NCBI GenBank assembly: GCA_013398615.1
Contig: VZSR01002395.1
Span: 2,321,596-2,385,595 of the forward strand
Direction of reading: 5' to 3'
DNA: 64,000 nt
DNA from: Brachypodius melanocephalos
Taxonomy: Eukaryota > Chordata > Aves > Passeriformes > Pycnonotidae
Both the position numbers and the translations under genes were made by a program. Under the pieces are notes generated by a model, which saw only the letters and a list, made by a program, of their open reading frames with translations, had not been told where the DNA came from and searched no databases. Positions 20,187 through 32,200 of the stretch are shown here, piece by piece; the stretch's first letter is position 1, and every line of letters starts with the position of its first letter.

Positions 20187-23100
20187 CAGCGGCAGAACGA
20201 CCTCCTGGCTGCTGTGCCGGGAGGGGCTGGCCCTTGGCAGCGGCAGGTGGGAGCGGAGCGGGGCGAGGGCTGCGGGGACGGGGCAGCCGCCCGCCCGCCC
20301 GTCCGCCGGGGCAATGCGGGTGTTCCCGGCAGGCTGCTACACCCAAACCGCAGCGCAGGGCAGCATCACGGCTTTCCAGCCTTTTATTTTCCTTCTTTCG
20401 TACGATGTGTCTGTCTGAATTTGTTTAACCTCGCTAGGTCACTTTCTTTCTTAATAGGGAAAGAAAATAGCTTCTTTTTTTTTCCTTCTTATTTAAAAGC
20501 AGCTCCGCAGCTCATCAGCTCTCCTATGCAGGGTGGCACATTCTACCTGTATTTTGGAAAGGATGAATAGATTTGGAAGTAGCTATACCCGTGAAATGTT
20601 TCTTGCTGAGGAAACTGAATGTGGGCTGGCAGGAGGAGAAGGATGAGCCTTAGATCTCCGCGTTGATCCGTGTTTGGAGGGGGATCCCTCCTTCCCTTGA
20701 AGGCATAACCCAGCTGCTGTACCTCAGCCCAGTGTTTTAAGCACGTGTCTCTGAGTACCCTATTGATTCTTGGATTGCTGTTGCTGCTGCAAGGGGGAAA
20801 AATCCAGCTGTAACAGGGGAGGGATGGTGAGGGAGGATGCAATCTCCTCCGGTGGGAACCAAAGCTGGATTGTTCTTGCAGCACAGCTCCTGGTGACTCA
20901 AACACGCTGGGTTTGTCTATTCTCTGATGCGTGGGTCTGCCTCTCTGTAGTTGTCCCAATAACATCGTGTCTGGCGCTGCTGAACTGTTATGTCTCTGAA
21001 CACTGTGTCTCAGGCCCACAAGGTAAAAGCAGTGATTACAGTACAATGCACCGCAGTGGTGCTCAACTTCAAAGTGAAAATGCTCAAGAGCAGCAGGCTG
21101 CCTTAGGAAAAAAATAGGGAAATGGTCCTTTCTAGCAAGGGAGATGTACCAACTGGCTTTTCCTGTCTCTCAGCTTTGATTTCCCCCCGTCCAGTGACTG
21201 CTGACAACCTCTGTGGAGTGGTGCCCGTTGATGGGAATCCAGCAGATCACTGCAAAGTTAGTGGGGAAAAGGCTGCAAGAAATATGCTGGCAAAACCCCC
21301 AAACAACAGGACAAAAGGACCTGGGACTTGTGCCCACAGCCCCGCAGATTCACATTTGGTGCAGCTGCAAGGCAGGGAGGTGGGGGGCTGTCCCTCACCT
21401 GTGGCCCTCACCTGACTGGTGACAGTGCCCTGTGCCTGGCAGTGCCAGGTGCCGCAGCATGCTGCAGGAGCGGTGGGGCTGATGTGGTTTGTTTAGCTAA
21501 GGGCTTGCCTGCACCCAAAATCCAGCCCAGGGGCTACCTTGCTGATATGCTGGCTCTGGGTGAAAAGTGAGTGCTAGCAGGAAAGCGAAGCAGGCACCTT
21601 TCCCACTGGGAAAGTGGAAAATCCACCCGACCCGCCCTGGCACCAATTGGGGGTTGCTGTCGCAACACACCCCTTTGGCAGCACACCAGCCCAAAGATAA
21701 CCGAGGGAATTTGCCTTCCAAGGCCCCCTGCAGCTCCTCCCACTGCTGCTTTAGGGTCTGACATGGGGATAATGGGCTCCACACTCCTCTCCATCCCTCT
21801 TGGTGTACCAGCACGGTCAGGCTGTGGCAGGATGGGATTGTGATTTGTAGCTTGCCACAGCTTGTGTGGTGTGGTGCCCTGGGGAAGCTGGTGTTGGAAG
21901 CAGGCAGCCTTCCCAAAGAGCTGGGGATTGCTTGGCTGGTGCTCCTTAAATCTGTGAGAACTCAAGTTCAAAGGCTGAGTGCTCTTCCCTAGTGAGCAAA
22001 AGAGGCTTGAGCAACTTTGGCCGCTCAAATAGGGGTAGAATCCTGAGTGCTTCTCTTTTGGCTCTGGAAAGAAAGCTGGGCTGTGTTGGGAACAAAACTG
22101 GGGAGCCACAGAGCTCCTGGGCAGTCTGGGATGCTGCAGCATCTGTGAGGGCAGTGCAAGTTGCACAGTGGCTGTTTTGGGACAGACTCTTCACAAAAAA
22201 AAGGAGCTGTCCCCTGAAATCCAAGCACTGTGCAGTCTGGACAAAGCGTGCTGTGGTTTCCTGGGGTGGAGATGACTTGGCATTAAGACCCCCACCCTGT
22301 GTCAAACCTGAAGAGGACTGCAACTGCCTCATTCCCTCAGAGCGATTCCCAAGGCTCAATGTCACATTTTCTTTCACCCTGTCTGTTCTCAAGTGTTCTT
22401 AGAGTTCTTGTTTCCCTCTTACACCTATGGCCTTTGTGCTAACAGCTTCTTCCCTTGCTCCTGCAAGAGATCTCTGACTACCAAGGACTCTGCAGTGTAC
22501 AAGGCAGGCAGCCAGGCTGCAGGCTGGAGGAAAATTCAGCAAACTGGCTGCTGAGATGAGCTGGGAACTGTTGGGATACCTCCTTAAGCTCTTTCTGTGT
22601 CCTCACTTCAGCTTAGCTGCTGGGACCTGGCAGCTCTGCCAGCAGTGCCTGGAGCAGCTTGCTCCCAGCAGCAGTGGCATCTGGTGCTGGGGTGGCTGCA
22701 GGGGTGGGGAGAGCTCTTGGAGCTCAAGCTGAAGCATTAATTATTGTCCTCACGTGAAGTGAGGTGCTGATTGCTGCCTTCCAACAGGGCCTTGTAAGAA
22801 AACACAGTTTTATAAAGGCCGATCGCTTTGGTTGGCTGCTCATCGCTCAAATTATAGTGAGGGCTGAGTAAGGGTGCCACTGCAGCCCTGTAGTTACATC
22901 ATGTGGGTCTTGGGTTAGCACATCAAGTTCCCAATGTCTGTTTGAACATGCAGCCTCAGAGTTTCCAGCCTGCAGAGCACCAAGATTGCAGCCTGTGTTC
23001 AGCCAGGTGTGCTCTTCGCTCACTCCACTGGGCACTTGGAACACTGGGAAGGATGGCTGAGGATGGAAGAGTGAGCCAGCCAGGAGGCTGGGATTGCCCA

Positions 23101-24936
23101 GCCAGGGTGGCACAGCCAGTGTTGGCTCCCAGGGAAGGAGTGGTCTGGGCTGTATGGGGCAGTTCCATCTCCGCATGGAGCCTTTGTGACAGAGCTCAGC
23201 CCTCTATCACCAGGGCTGAGGTCCCCCACGGCAGCCCGGGGGTCACTGCCACAATGTCACCACCTGGATGGCTGGCAAAGAAGCCCAGGGGAGATCCGGG
23301 AATGACTTCCCCGTGGGAAGGGGACCAACAGGAATTGCAGCAGCCCTGCGCCGGTTCAGCACCATTTCCTGGTGACGTTGGTTTGTGGCTGGCAGGAGCC
23401 CTGCATCACAAGGTCTGACTAGTTAAACACTGGTGTCAACGTGTGCTAGAGACTCATCAAACTTTCTAGTAGAACGTTGTTCTGTGCCAGCCCTGATCAG
23501 ACTGATCCACAGGACGTTTTGATGGGTCAGCCCTTTCCTGTTACTGATGGAATATGTGCTCATTATGGAGCCTGCTTACCATAGTCCCATGGGCTCAGCC
23601 AGCTCTGGGCTATGGAGTTTGCAGCAGGGGCTGGAGAAAAATATCCTGTGCCTAAAACCAGAGGATTGGGAGGGATTGTGTTAGAGGGCTTGTTTTCCTC
23701 CCTGCATGTAATCTGTGTTTAGAGCCTCTGCGTGTGCCTGTTTATGCTCCAGCCTGGGGTTGCTGATCACATGCAGTGTCCCAGGGTGAGTGAATAGAAA
23801 CCTGGCTGTCCCACTCCTGCTCTGGTTGGCCTGTGGCTCACAAAGGGACAGGCAGGATGGTGAACCTGCCTGGGAATGCTCTGGGTGGAGGCCCAGGCTG
23901 TTGGTTCAAGAATAGTAAGTTTCCAGTCCTACTGTTGCCACCTGTATGTGCTCCTGTTAGGACTGGAGAGGAAGGTGTGGGTCATGAACTGGCTGTTTGC
24001 AGTCACAGGCATTTGATGGATGCTCTGGGGCCCTTCCCAGTTTGCTGTCCTGTGTGTCATCCCAGTCCAGGCACTTCCTAGTACTTTATAATTACTATAA
24101 CCTTCAGGAAGAGACCAACATCTGTAACTGGTGTGCTGCAGGAGATAAGCTGGAGATAAGGGCAGCATGTTACAGAGGACAGCAGAGAAATTAGGTTAAT
24201 AATTACAGTGATTCCTTATGTTTGATCTGAGGGAAAGTCCTGTCAGAGCACCAAACTGAAGGCTGTTTTATGCACAGAGGTGTGATGAGGACACCCCAAG
24301 CAGGCTGCTGCAGATGCAGAGGCATCGCCAGCTCCTGCCAAGCCAGCTCACAATCAGATCCCACAGGAAGGGCGTTGTGGCAGTGCAGTCCCTGGAGATA
24401 ACCTCTGTGCTCCTCTCCCTGGTGGGATGTGACTGCTGCAGTCTGTCCTTGCTCCTGGTTGTGCTGTGGGCCAAGGGCATTGCTCTGCTGGGGAGGACTG
24501 TCCCCATGAGCAGCAGCCTGCAGTGGTGGCAGGAGGCTGTGCCTCTCTTTCCACGCTTTTGGCACAACCTTTTTCCTCCTCCCGGGGGATCTGGCAGCTT
24601 CAGTGTTTCTTTAGGGCTGGAATCACTTGATCTGGCTAAGTCACTTTTGCTGGGTGTCTCATCTAGAGTCCCTGGGAAAATGGGAGGTCCTGCCTGCAGC
24701 TGGAATGGGAGCTTGAACATCCCTCTGCAGTGCTGTGTTCTTTGGGGATGGACAGGCTGCTCTCAGCATGTGGATTTTAGCATATCCACCTGCACAAGGC
24801 CTAGGAGTTCCTGCTAGCCCAGCACAAGCCTTGCCCTCCTGGGGCTGGAGGCATCAGCTGTGTCCTGGCCCCTTCTCGTGGTGGTCCCTGGTGGGTGACT
24901 GTGGCTCTGTCCATCAGCTTTCTCCTTAATACCTGT

Positions 24937-24987
24937 CGGAAGTCGTAATTCACTGTCTGAATTGGAAGTTGTAATTCACTGATCAGA
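24937..24987 (+). repeat. Short direct repeat pair
   Basis: GGAAGTCGTAATTCACTG is repeated with one change as GGAAGTTGTAATTCACTG about 27 bp later. It is an isolated pair in UCK2 intron 1. Confidence 0.8.
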
Positions 24988-26503
24988 GCTACCCAAGAGG
25001 GATTGCAGCATAATCTGCATGATAATGTCAGGGAATTAGTCGACTCCTGAAGAATATTTGAGCAGCTGGCTATAGGCCACGAGTGAATGTGAATTAAATA
25101 TGTAATTAATGTATTCCAAATAAATGTCAGGGGTGTGCCTCCAAACACCCATCTGCTGAGTTTCTTCCCCTGTGTACCACCTCCTTTTGGGAAAACATGT
25201 GGGATGTCTTTCCCCAGGTGCCCATCTTCCCTTTCCAGCAGAATAAAGCTGTACTTCTTCCTTGAACACTGGCTGTTTGTGTGCTTGGTTCAGGGGAGGA
25301 GCCCTGCAAGGGGAGCTGCAGCTGCTTCTGCTCAGGAATAACCTCTTGGAGCTCTCGCTGGTGCTGTGCTGACACCTTCCTCTCCACGAGCTGGGAGGTG
25401 TGGGTTGCTCTGCACAGCTTTTCCAGGGAGCAGCTTGAGCACAGAGCCTGGGGGAGTGCAGCTCTGGGGGTTTGCTCCAACCTGGAGCTGAGTTCCCCTG
25501 GCTGGGAAATCACGGCAGGAGCCAGGGTCCCTCCCTGCCTGTGTGCTTGGAAAGTCCTGCTTCGGTTCCATGTGGCTACCATGGGAAAGGTCTGCTTGGC
25601 AACCACAGAGGCTCCAGAGGCTGCTGGGTCTTGGTTATATTTAGTTTTAACCAAGTTCTGGAGGAGGGGAAGGCTTTTGCTTGAGAAAGCATCCTGTTGC
25701 TGGGAGCTCTCTGTGGCTGAATCACCGTCAGTGTTAGCTTTGGCTTGTGGCAAGGTGTGCATGGATGAGGTGGATATGGAGAAGGGGGTGAGCAGAGACA
25801 AGGAGCTCTGGCATAGCTCTCATATTCCTGCAGAGGAATTGTGTCATGTAAGGCATAGCTAGAGATGGGCTTCAAATCCTCCAGCTTGGGTACTGGGATC
25901 AAATCATCTTTCTCAAGTCATCCTCTGCACTCGTGGGCTTCTTGCAGAAGCACCAATTGTCTTCTTCCCTGGGAGAAGCAGTTGGGAATTGCCTAAAGAA
26001 GGAATCTGAGCCCGGGCTGCCCCTTCAAGTGGGTGCTAAGTGCATGTTGTCAGCATGTGTCCCCTGCATCCAGACTGGTGCATGCTGGCACAGTACTTTG
26101 CAGTCATGCTCTCTTCTTGCTCTTACTGGGCATCTGTGGCTCTCACCAAAACCTGGCTGTGCTGATTTCCAGCTGTTGATGGATCTTTTCACAGCCACAC
26201 ATTGTGCTGTGCTGCTTTGGGAGGAAAGGGTTTAAGCAGGGAATATGTAATTTATTTGGAGGGATGCTTCCTGAGGCTGGGAGTTTCTGTTCCCGTTGTG
26301 AAGGGGAGTTTCCAAGGTGTATGTTTCTGGTTTTTCTTCCTCCTTAACAGTGGGTGTTTATCAACCAAGGGGAAAAACTGCATGTCCAGCTGTGGGAGTT
26401 GTGCACTGGCGTCAGGGACTGCCCCTCATGAGACATTGTTGTTCCTATCACAAATGATGAGCAGGAAAAACCTTCCCTTGGACCTCACTGAGGTTCACTG
26501 CCC

Positions 26504-26559
26504 TACTAAGGCAAGCTGAGCACAGCCCTGGAATGGACTAAGGCAAGCTGAACATGCCC
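26504..26559 (+). repeat. Short direct repeat pair, period about 32 bp
   Basis: ACTAAGGCAAGCTGAGCACA and ACTAAGGCAAGCTGAACATG lie head to tail. A local duplication in UCK2 intron 1. Confidence 0.8.
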
Positions 26560-29139
26560 TGTCCCCCACTGTCCCTGTGTCCTGCTGCACTCAGTGCAGC
26601 TGTAATATGGGAGCAGTGCCTGACCCACACCTGCAGGACCAAGGTGACAAGTGTGCCTCTTCCCAGAGCCAGGAGGTGATATCCTTGCTCACCCAGGCAC
26701 TATGGGGTGCTGAAACTGAGAGCAGGATGTCCTCATGGTTGTCTTTTTCCACCACTTCTGCCAGCTCTCCAGAGCCCACCAGGGAAAAGGGAAGGAAGGG
26801 TCCACTGTGTCTGCCAGGTTGCTTTCTCCAAGAGGCACCATGTGCCCCAGAGTCCTGGATGGCAGATGCAGCTGGGGTACAATCTGTTCCTCATCTGGAA
26901 ACCTGGAGAGAGGCTGTGTTCCTGTCTTCAGCTGCTTTGGGGTACTTTCTCTTTGGGCTTTTCTCGCTATGGAGCTAGAGGGGGATTTTCAGAGCTGGTG
27001 GAGGCTCTTCTCCCCCTTCCAGAATCCATAGACCAGAGATTTGTGTTCATAAGGCAAAAGGAAGGCTGGCACCATTTGTCTCGAATGATTTTATTGCCAA
27101 TACACATGCTGAGGTCCAAGGGGAGAGAGTGAATGCAAATCCATGTGTTGCTTTCACTGATTCAAAGGAAGGAAGTCCTGCTCCCTCCCCTGGGCTGGGG
27201 AAGGCAGTTTCTGGTGCAGATCCACATGGAACCTGTGGATCTGTCTGGATGGCTGTGCTGAAAGGTGTTTTATTCCATTAGGAATAAACCAGGCAAAGGG
27301 CCTGGGAAGTTTGGTGTCCCCAGCAGCTGTAGCCAAGGCTGAACCCTGCTGTGCTGCATCCCATTGTTGCACGGGCAAGCAGTGCTGTCTGCGGGAGTGA
27401 GCAGGCAGGAAAAGTGGAACAGAGGCACTGAGCACACCCTGGGTTTGCAAAACCTGTGGGATGCAGCTGGATAAGCAGTAAGGCTGAGGCAGGCCAGGGA
27501 AGGATTTGAGAGGTGGGAAGACAGGGGAAAGGGAGAGGGGGCTCTGGCTTTGTCTGTGTGTGCAGAAGGGCCGGTGACTGGCACGGATCTGCAGGGCTTT
27601 GTTCTGGGTGGGAGCAGCTTGCTGCAGGGCAGGGCTGCCAGCGTGGCTTGGGAAGCATGACATGCCCGCTGGGAGAGGCAGGAGAAGAAGGTGGGATGCT
27701 CAAGAGGCTCCATCCCTGACCCCCAAAGCCAAACTGGTGCCCAGGGCTGCCCAGACTGCTGTGGGTCAGCTGGAGCTGGTTCTCCCTGCAGCAGAGCTGT
27801 GTGTGAGCCTCTCCAGCCAGGCTGGGGATGACTCACAGCCCAGTCGGGTCAGCCTGGCCTGGAGGGAAGAGATGGTCTCTGGAGAGGGAATGCTGTCAAA
27901 TCTTCCAGCTTCTCAGGAAAACAGCCTTGCCCTCTGCCTGCTGGGGTGACCTCCTCTGCCAGGCATGCCTTCCCCTCCCTGTTCCCTCTCACCAGTGCTG
28001 TCTTCAGCACTGCAGCTGGAGGTTGCCAGCCAGGTATGGAGCAGATGGTTGAGCCATCTGGGAGGTGGGAGCATGGAAAGAGCCACTGGCAGGCTGGGGT
28101 AGGCAGGTTGGGGCAAGCACGCTGCTCTTTGCAAGGCACAGGGCTCAGCACAGCACTCAGCAGAGCACCAGGGCCAGGAGCAGCTCGGCTGGGCACCTGC
28201 AGCCAGTGTGATTCCCTGAGTGGGAGCAGCTCCCTTTGGCACCAGGAGCAGCTGCTGTGGATGCCATGGGGCAGGAGCAGAGCATTCCCCAACCAGTGAT
28301 AGCTGCCAGGCAGCGATGCAGTCACCGCCAGTGCATTGCACAGCGGCCAAGGGCTGCCATGACTAAGGAGAAGGGACTGCAGCAGGCTGTGGGATTTGTC
28401 CCCCAAGCCGTGCTCTGGGTCATGTCGCAGTGGTGGCCACGCTGCCGGTGCCAGCCACCCTGTCCCAGCCCGCTCCGTGTGCAGTGCGAGGTGCCCGCTC
28501 CCTGTGCCAGCAGCCAGGGCCACGTGGCTGCTCAGCCGCTGACTCTGCAGTCCCCTGAGCCTCGCTGTGCCAGCAGGCACCGGGATATGCTGGCTCCTCC
28601 CAGCCCTGGCAGCTGTGGCAGAGATCCCTGATGAAGTCCCACGGCGCTCTTCCTCGTGTCTTCCCATCCTGGGCTTTGTTTGCTCTCCCTCTGAGGACTC
28701 TCTCATGCTGTGGTGGGGTTTCTGGGCTGGAGCAGAGCTGGGGGAGCCAAGATGCTTTCTTAGGGAGGAGGCTGAGCCCTGGTGCCCCACAGGGAGCTGC
28801 CTGGCAGGCTGGAGTGCCTGGGGCCCCTTGGGCATGTGGCTGAAGCCAGGCAGAGCCAACTGTTTGCCTGCTGCCACTTGTGCCCAGAATAGGAACTGTG
28901 GGCAGGCTATAGGGGCGGAGGAGGGGGTGGCAGGCAGCAAACCTGGTGCTGCTGTCACACTAAAGAGTGCCATGGTGATGCCTCTGGAGCACTTTTCCCT
29001 CAGTGGCTTTGGGAAAGCCACAGACTCTTGGCTGGAGGTGCAGCAGCAAGCAGGCAGGGATGCTACCCAGGGACATCCTCCCTGTGCCACTTAGATGTGA
29101 CTTGCTGCTGATGTGCTTCCTTTGCTATTCCTTTCCCAG

Positions 29140-29299
29140 TCATCAGTGTGCTCCAAGATTGTCCAGCTGCTGGGCCAGAATGAGGTGGACTATCGCCAGA
29201 AGCAGGTGGTGATTGTGAGCCAAGACAGCTTCTACCGGGTCCTCACCTCGGAGCAGAAATCCAAAGCACTCAAAGGCCAGTTCAATTTTGACCACCCAG
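29140..29299 (+). CDS. UCK2: UCK2 coding exon 2
   Basis: 160 bases from SSVCSKIVQLLGQNEVDYRQ to KGQFNFDHP plus one base. The leading SS follows the P-loop lysine encoded by exon 1. It holds the catalytic Asp of SQDSFYR. Acceptor CTTTCCCAG, donor GTGAGT. Confidence 0.98.
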
Positions 29300-32200
29300 G
29301 TGAGTGGAGAACAGCACTGGGGCTCTGCCATGCTCTGTGGGGAGGGGGCTGGAGTGGGACCCCCAGCTGCAGCAGCAAAGGAAGGACACTGGGGCTCTGA
29401 ATCCTCATGGGTGGCTTAGTTAAGCTCTTGTGGAGCTGGGTGCATCGCTGGCAGCGTGGCTGGGACCACCTCTGTGGATCCCTCCCCATCTCTCTCGGAA
29501 AAGAAATGGGGTGGAGTGTTTGGCATGAGAAAGTGGAAGTTATAAACCCTCAAACTCCTTAAGACCCTCTTCTTCCTGCAAAAAACGTCCCCCAGTTTGA
29601 ACAAGGTTTTCATAGAATTGGAGCATCATCGAATAGTTTGGGTTAGAAGGAACCTTAAAGGTTATTTTTCTCCAATACTCTTCACTTAGAGCAGGCTGCA
29701 AAGGAACAGATTGGTTTTTGGTGCAGCTGAGTCAAGCCCAGAGAGATCTGGCCTGGCAGAGTCCCTGGAGCCAGCAGCTCCATGTCCCTCCTTCAAGGAG
29801 GGAATCAGCTGTGCAGCTGCTCTGCAAACCCTTCCACCAAGGGGCCCTGCCCTGTTACTACAACAGGGGCTCTTTGAACCATCTCCAGGCTCGGTGGGGA
29901 AATTCAGAGCTGCTGTCCCCTCATCCCCACGAGGACAATGGCCAGAGGCAGCGAGCACTGAGCAAACAGAGCCCTGTCTGTCTGTCAGCTCAGTGCTGGA
30001 ACACTGCTCCAGTCTCTCTCCAAGGGCTGGAGCCCTGGAGGAGATGCCTTCCTGTGCCTGGGCTGTCAGCACTGCTGTACAAGGGCGGTATTGATCTCTG
30101 CAGGCCACATCCCAGGCCGGTGCAGAGCCACAGAGCCCCGTGGCTCTGGCAGAGCTGGGTCTTGCCTCGTCCCTGGGGAGGTGCAGGGCTTTCCTCCCGA
30201 GTCTGTGTGTCTGTCTGTCCCAGCGTGAGGTGCCAAGGGCTCTGGCTTGGGCCAAGCTGAGCATCTGGTGGGTGGGAGAGGTTGCAAAGCTGCCTCGGGT
30301 AACGTTTCTTCTCTCCTCAGATGCCTTTGACAATGAGCTGATCGTGAAAACGCTCAAAGAGATCACAGAAGGGAAGACGGTCCAGATTCCTGTCTATGAC
30401 TTTGTCTCCCACTCCAGGTCTAACAGCCGCTCCTGCCTTGCCGTGCCTCCGCTAACGCCGCACACAGCCCAGCCCTGCCCTCTGCTTGGCTGCCTAACCT
30501 GCCAAGAGTTTCCATCCTAACTCCTCCAGCCCCGGGTTAGAGCATCCCAGGCAGAGACAGGCACAGGCTGAGGGTCTGGAAAGCTGCGTAGCCATCCAGC
30601 AACATCCAGGCATCAGTGCCGGGGGGTTATGACCTCCCTTCTCTTCCCCCATCCACGCCTGTTCTCCCCATAAACTCAGAGTTTGCAGCTTTAACTCCAG
30701 CCTCAAACACCCTGGCAGTGCCAGGAGAGGAGGAGGACAACAGTTCTTGCTCCTGTAACACTGCCCTTGCATGTGTCCAGCTTGTTTCTGCATGCCCATG
30801 GATGGTGTGGCTCTGCTCCATTTCCCACGAAAGCGCTGTGCTGCCAGGGAAGTGCTGCCTGCTTCCCTGGCCATGCAGGTTCCCATGCTTAGGCTTTCCT
30901 GGGCTTCCTGGCTTGGCACATAACCCTTGTGAGCAGCAGCTGGCCGAGGTAGGGGGAGAAGGGCTAGTGGGCTTCCTGCTTTGCTGTTTATCCTTCCAGG
31001 AAGCGTACGTATGCCTTGGATTCCCTCCACGGCGGTGGGGTAGGTCTGCCCTCTCCTCGGTCTCCCCCCTGGTGCAGCAGTGGTGTCCCAGGGTTGGAGC
31101 AGTGCTTAGGAGCACCGCTGCTTCCCCTCCCCACCTGTGTTTTTGTTGCCCAGCCTCTCCCAGCAGGCTCTGACTGTGTTTGCCCCCGGCAGGAAGGAGG
31201 AGACGGTGACGGTGTACCCTGCCGACGTGGTGCTCTTTGAAGGCATCCTGGCCTTCTACAGCCAGGAGGTGCGGGACCTCTTCCGCATGAAGCTCTTCGT
31301 GGACACGGACGCAGACACCCGGCTGTCCCGCAGAGGTAGGGGCAGAAATCCCCCTTATCTCATCAGGGCAGGTGACAGTGACCAGAGCAGAACTGGAGCT
31401 GGCACAAAGCTGCAAAGAGCTGGGGAGCTTTTCCTCCGCAGTGCAGAGTGTCACTAGGGCAGCTTGTGGCAGCGGGGAAAGCGCCTTGCTCCGTGTCTCT
31501 TGGGATTCAGTGGGATTTTTGCTGCCTTGGCTGGGATTCCTCCTTTGATGGCTGCTGAGTGTGCCGTGTCCTCGCATGGCCCCGTGGCACCAGCCCAGTG
31601 CCAGCAGCTGAGCAGCAGCTGCTGCCAGTCAGCAGATGCCAGCAGGGAAGGGTGCAGTGGGCAAGGCAGAGCATCTGGGCAGTTCAGTCAGAAGGCAATA
31701 GATCCACTGTGATAGATCCACTCAGGACCTGGGCTCCCAGGATGGCATTTGGGCCATGGTGTCCACCGTGGATGGTGCGGATGGGGAGTCTGGTTGTAGG
31801 TTTGTGCAATCCACTGTGGAGCCTTTATGTGGTACCCGGCATTGGGGTGATGGTTTGGGGGCAAAGAGCCCTAAAAACCAGAGGGTTCCTCTCTAGCACT
31901 CCCCATGTCCTGCTGGCTTGGCTGTGGGAGGGACACCCACACAGGGCCTGTGTGACTCAAGATGCCCTTCCTTTCTAAACAGCCTCGAGGGGTGGGGTCA
32001 TTGATGCAGCACCTCCTGGGTGACTGAAACACCATTTGGGGACTCTTGGGGCAGAATTCACTTGTGTCTGAACTATTCCTACCCCTGACTGGCTCCACAG
32101 GGTGCCTGGGGATGCAGAAGATGACTTAGAGGGGCAGTTCCTTCCAGAGCTGTGCGCTGTGACGAGGGGAGTGCGTCTCAGTGCGTCACTCTGGGACTGT

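Larger units (their letters stand above)
19690..20340 (+). promoter_or_regulatory. UCK2: UCK2 CpG-island promoter region (interrupted by gap)
   Basis: Very GC- and CpG-rich sequence on both sides of a run of 100 N. It is the only CpG island between TMCO1 and UCK2 exon 2, so it should carry the UCK2 promoter and first exon. Visible elements are AP-1 type TGACTCA at 19951-19957 and 20180-20186. Confidence 0.75.
20341..29139 (+). other. UCK2: UCK2 intron 1
   Basis: Large GC-moderate intron with many CTG/CAG words, which leaves long open frames on both strands, notably 413 codons on the minus strand at 27849-29090. Small direct repeats occur at 24937-24987 and 26504-26559. I recognise no exon, RNA gene or LINE copy in it. 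Confidence 0.65.

Noticed and set aside
19582..20346. 254-codon frame crossing the N run
   Set aside because: Open only because N positions cannot be stops; the left part is CR1 remnant.
30627..31577. 316-codon minus-strand frame over UCK2 exon 4
   Set aside because: Antisense shadow of a real coding exon in GC-rich DNA.
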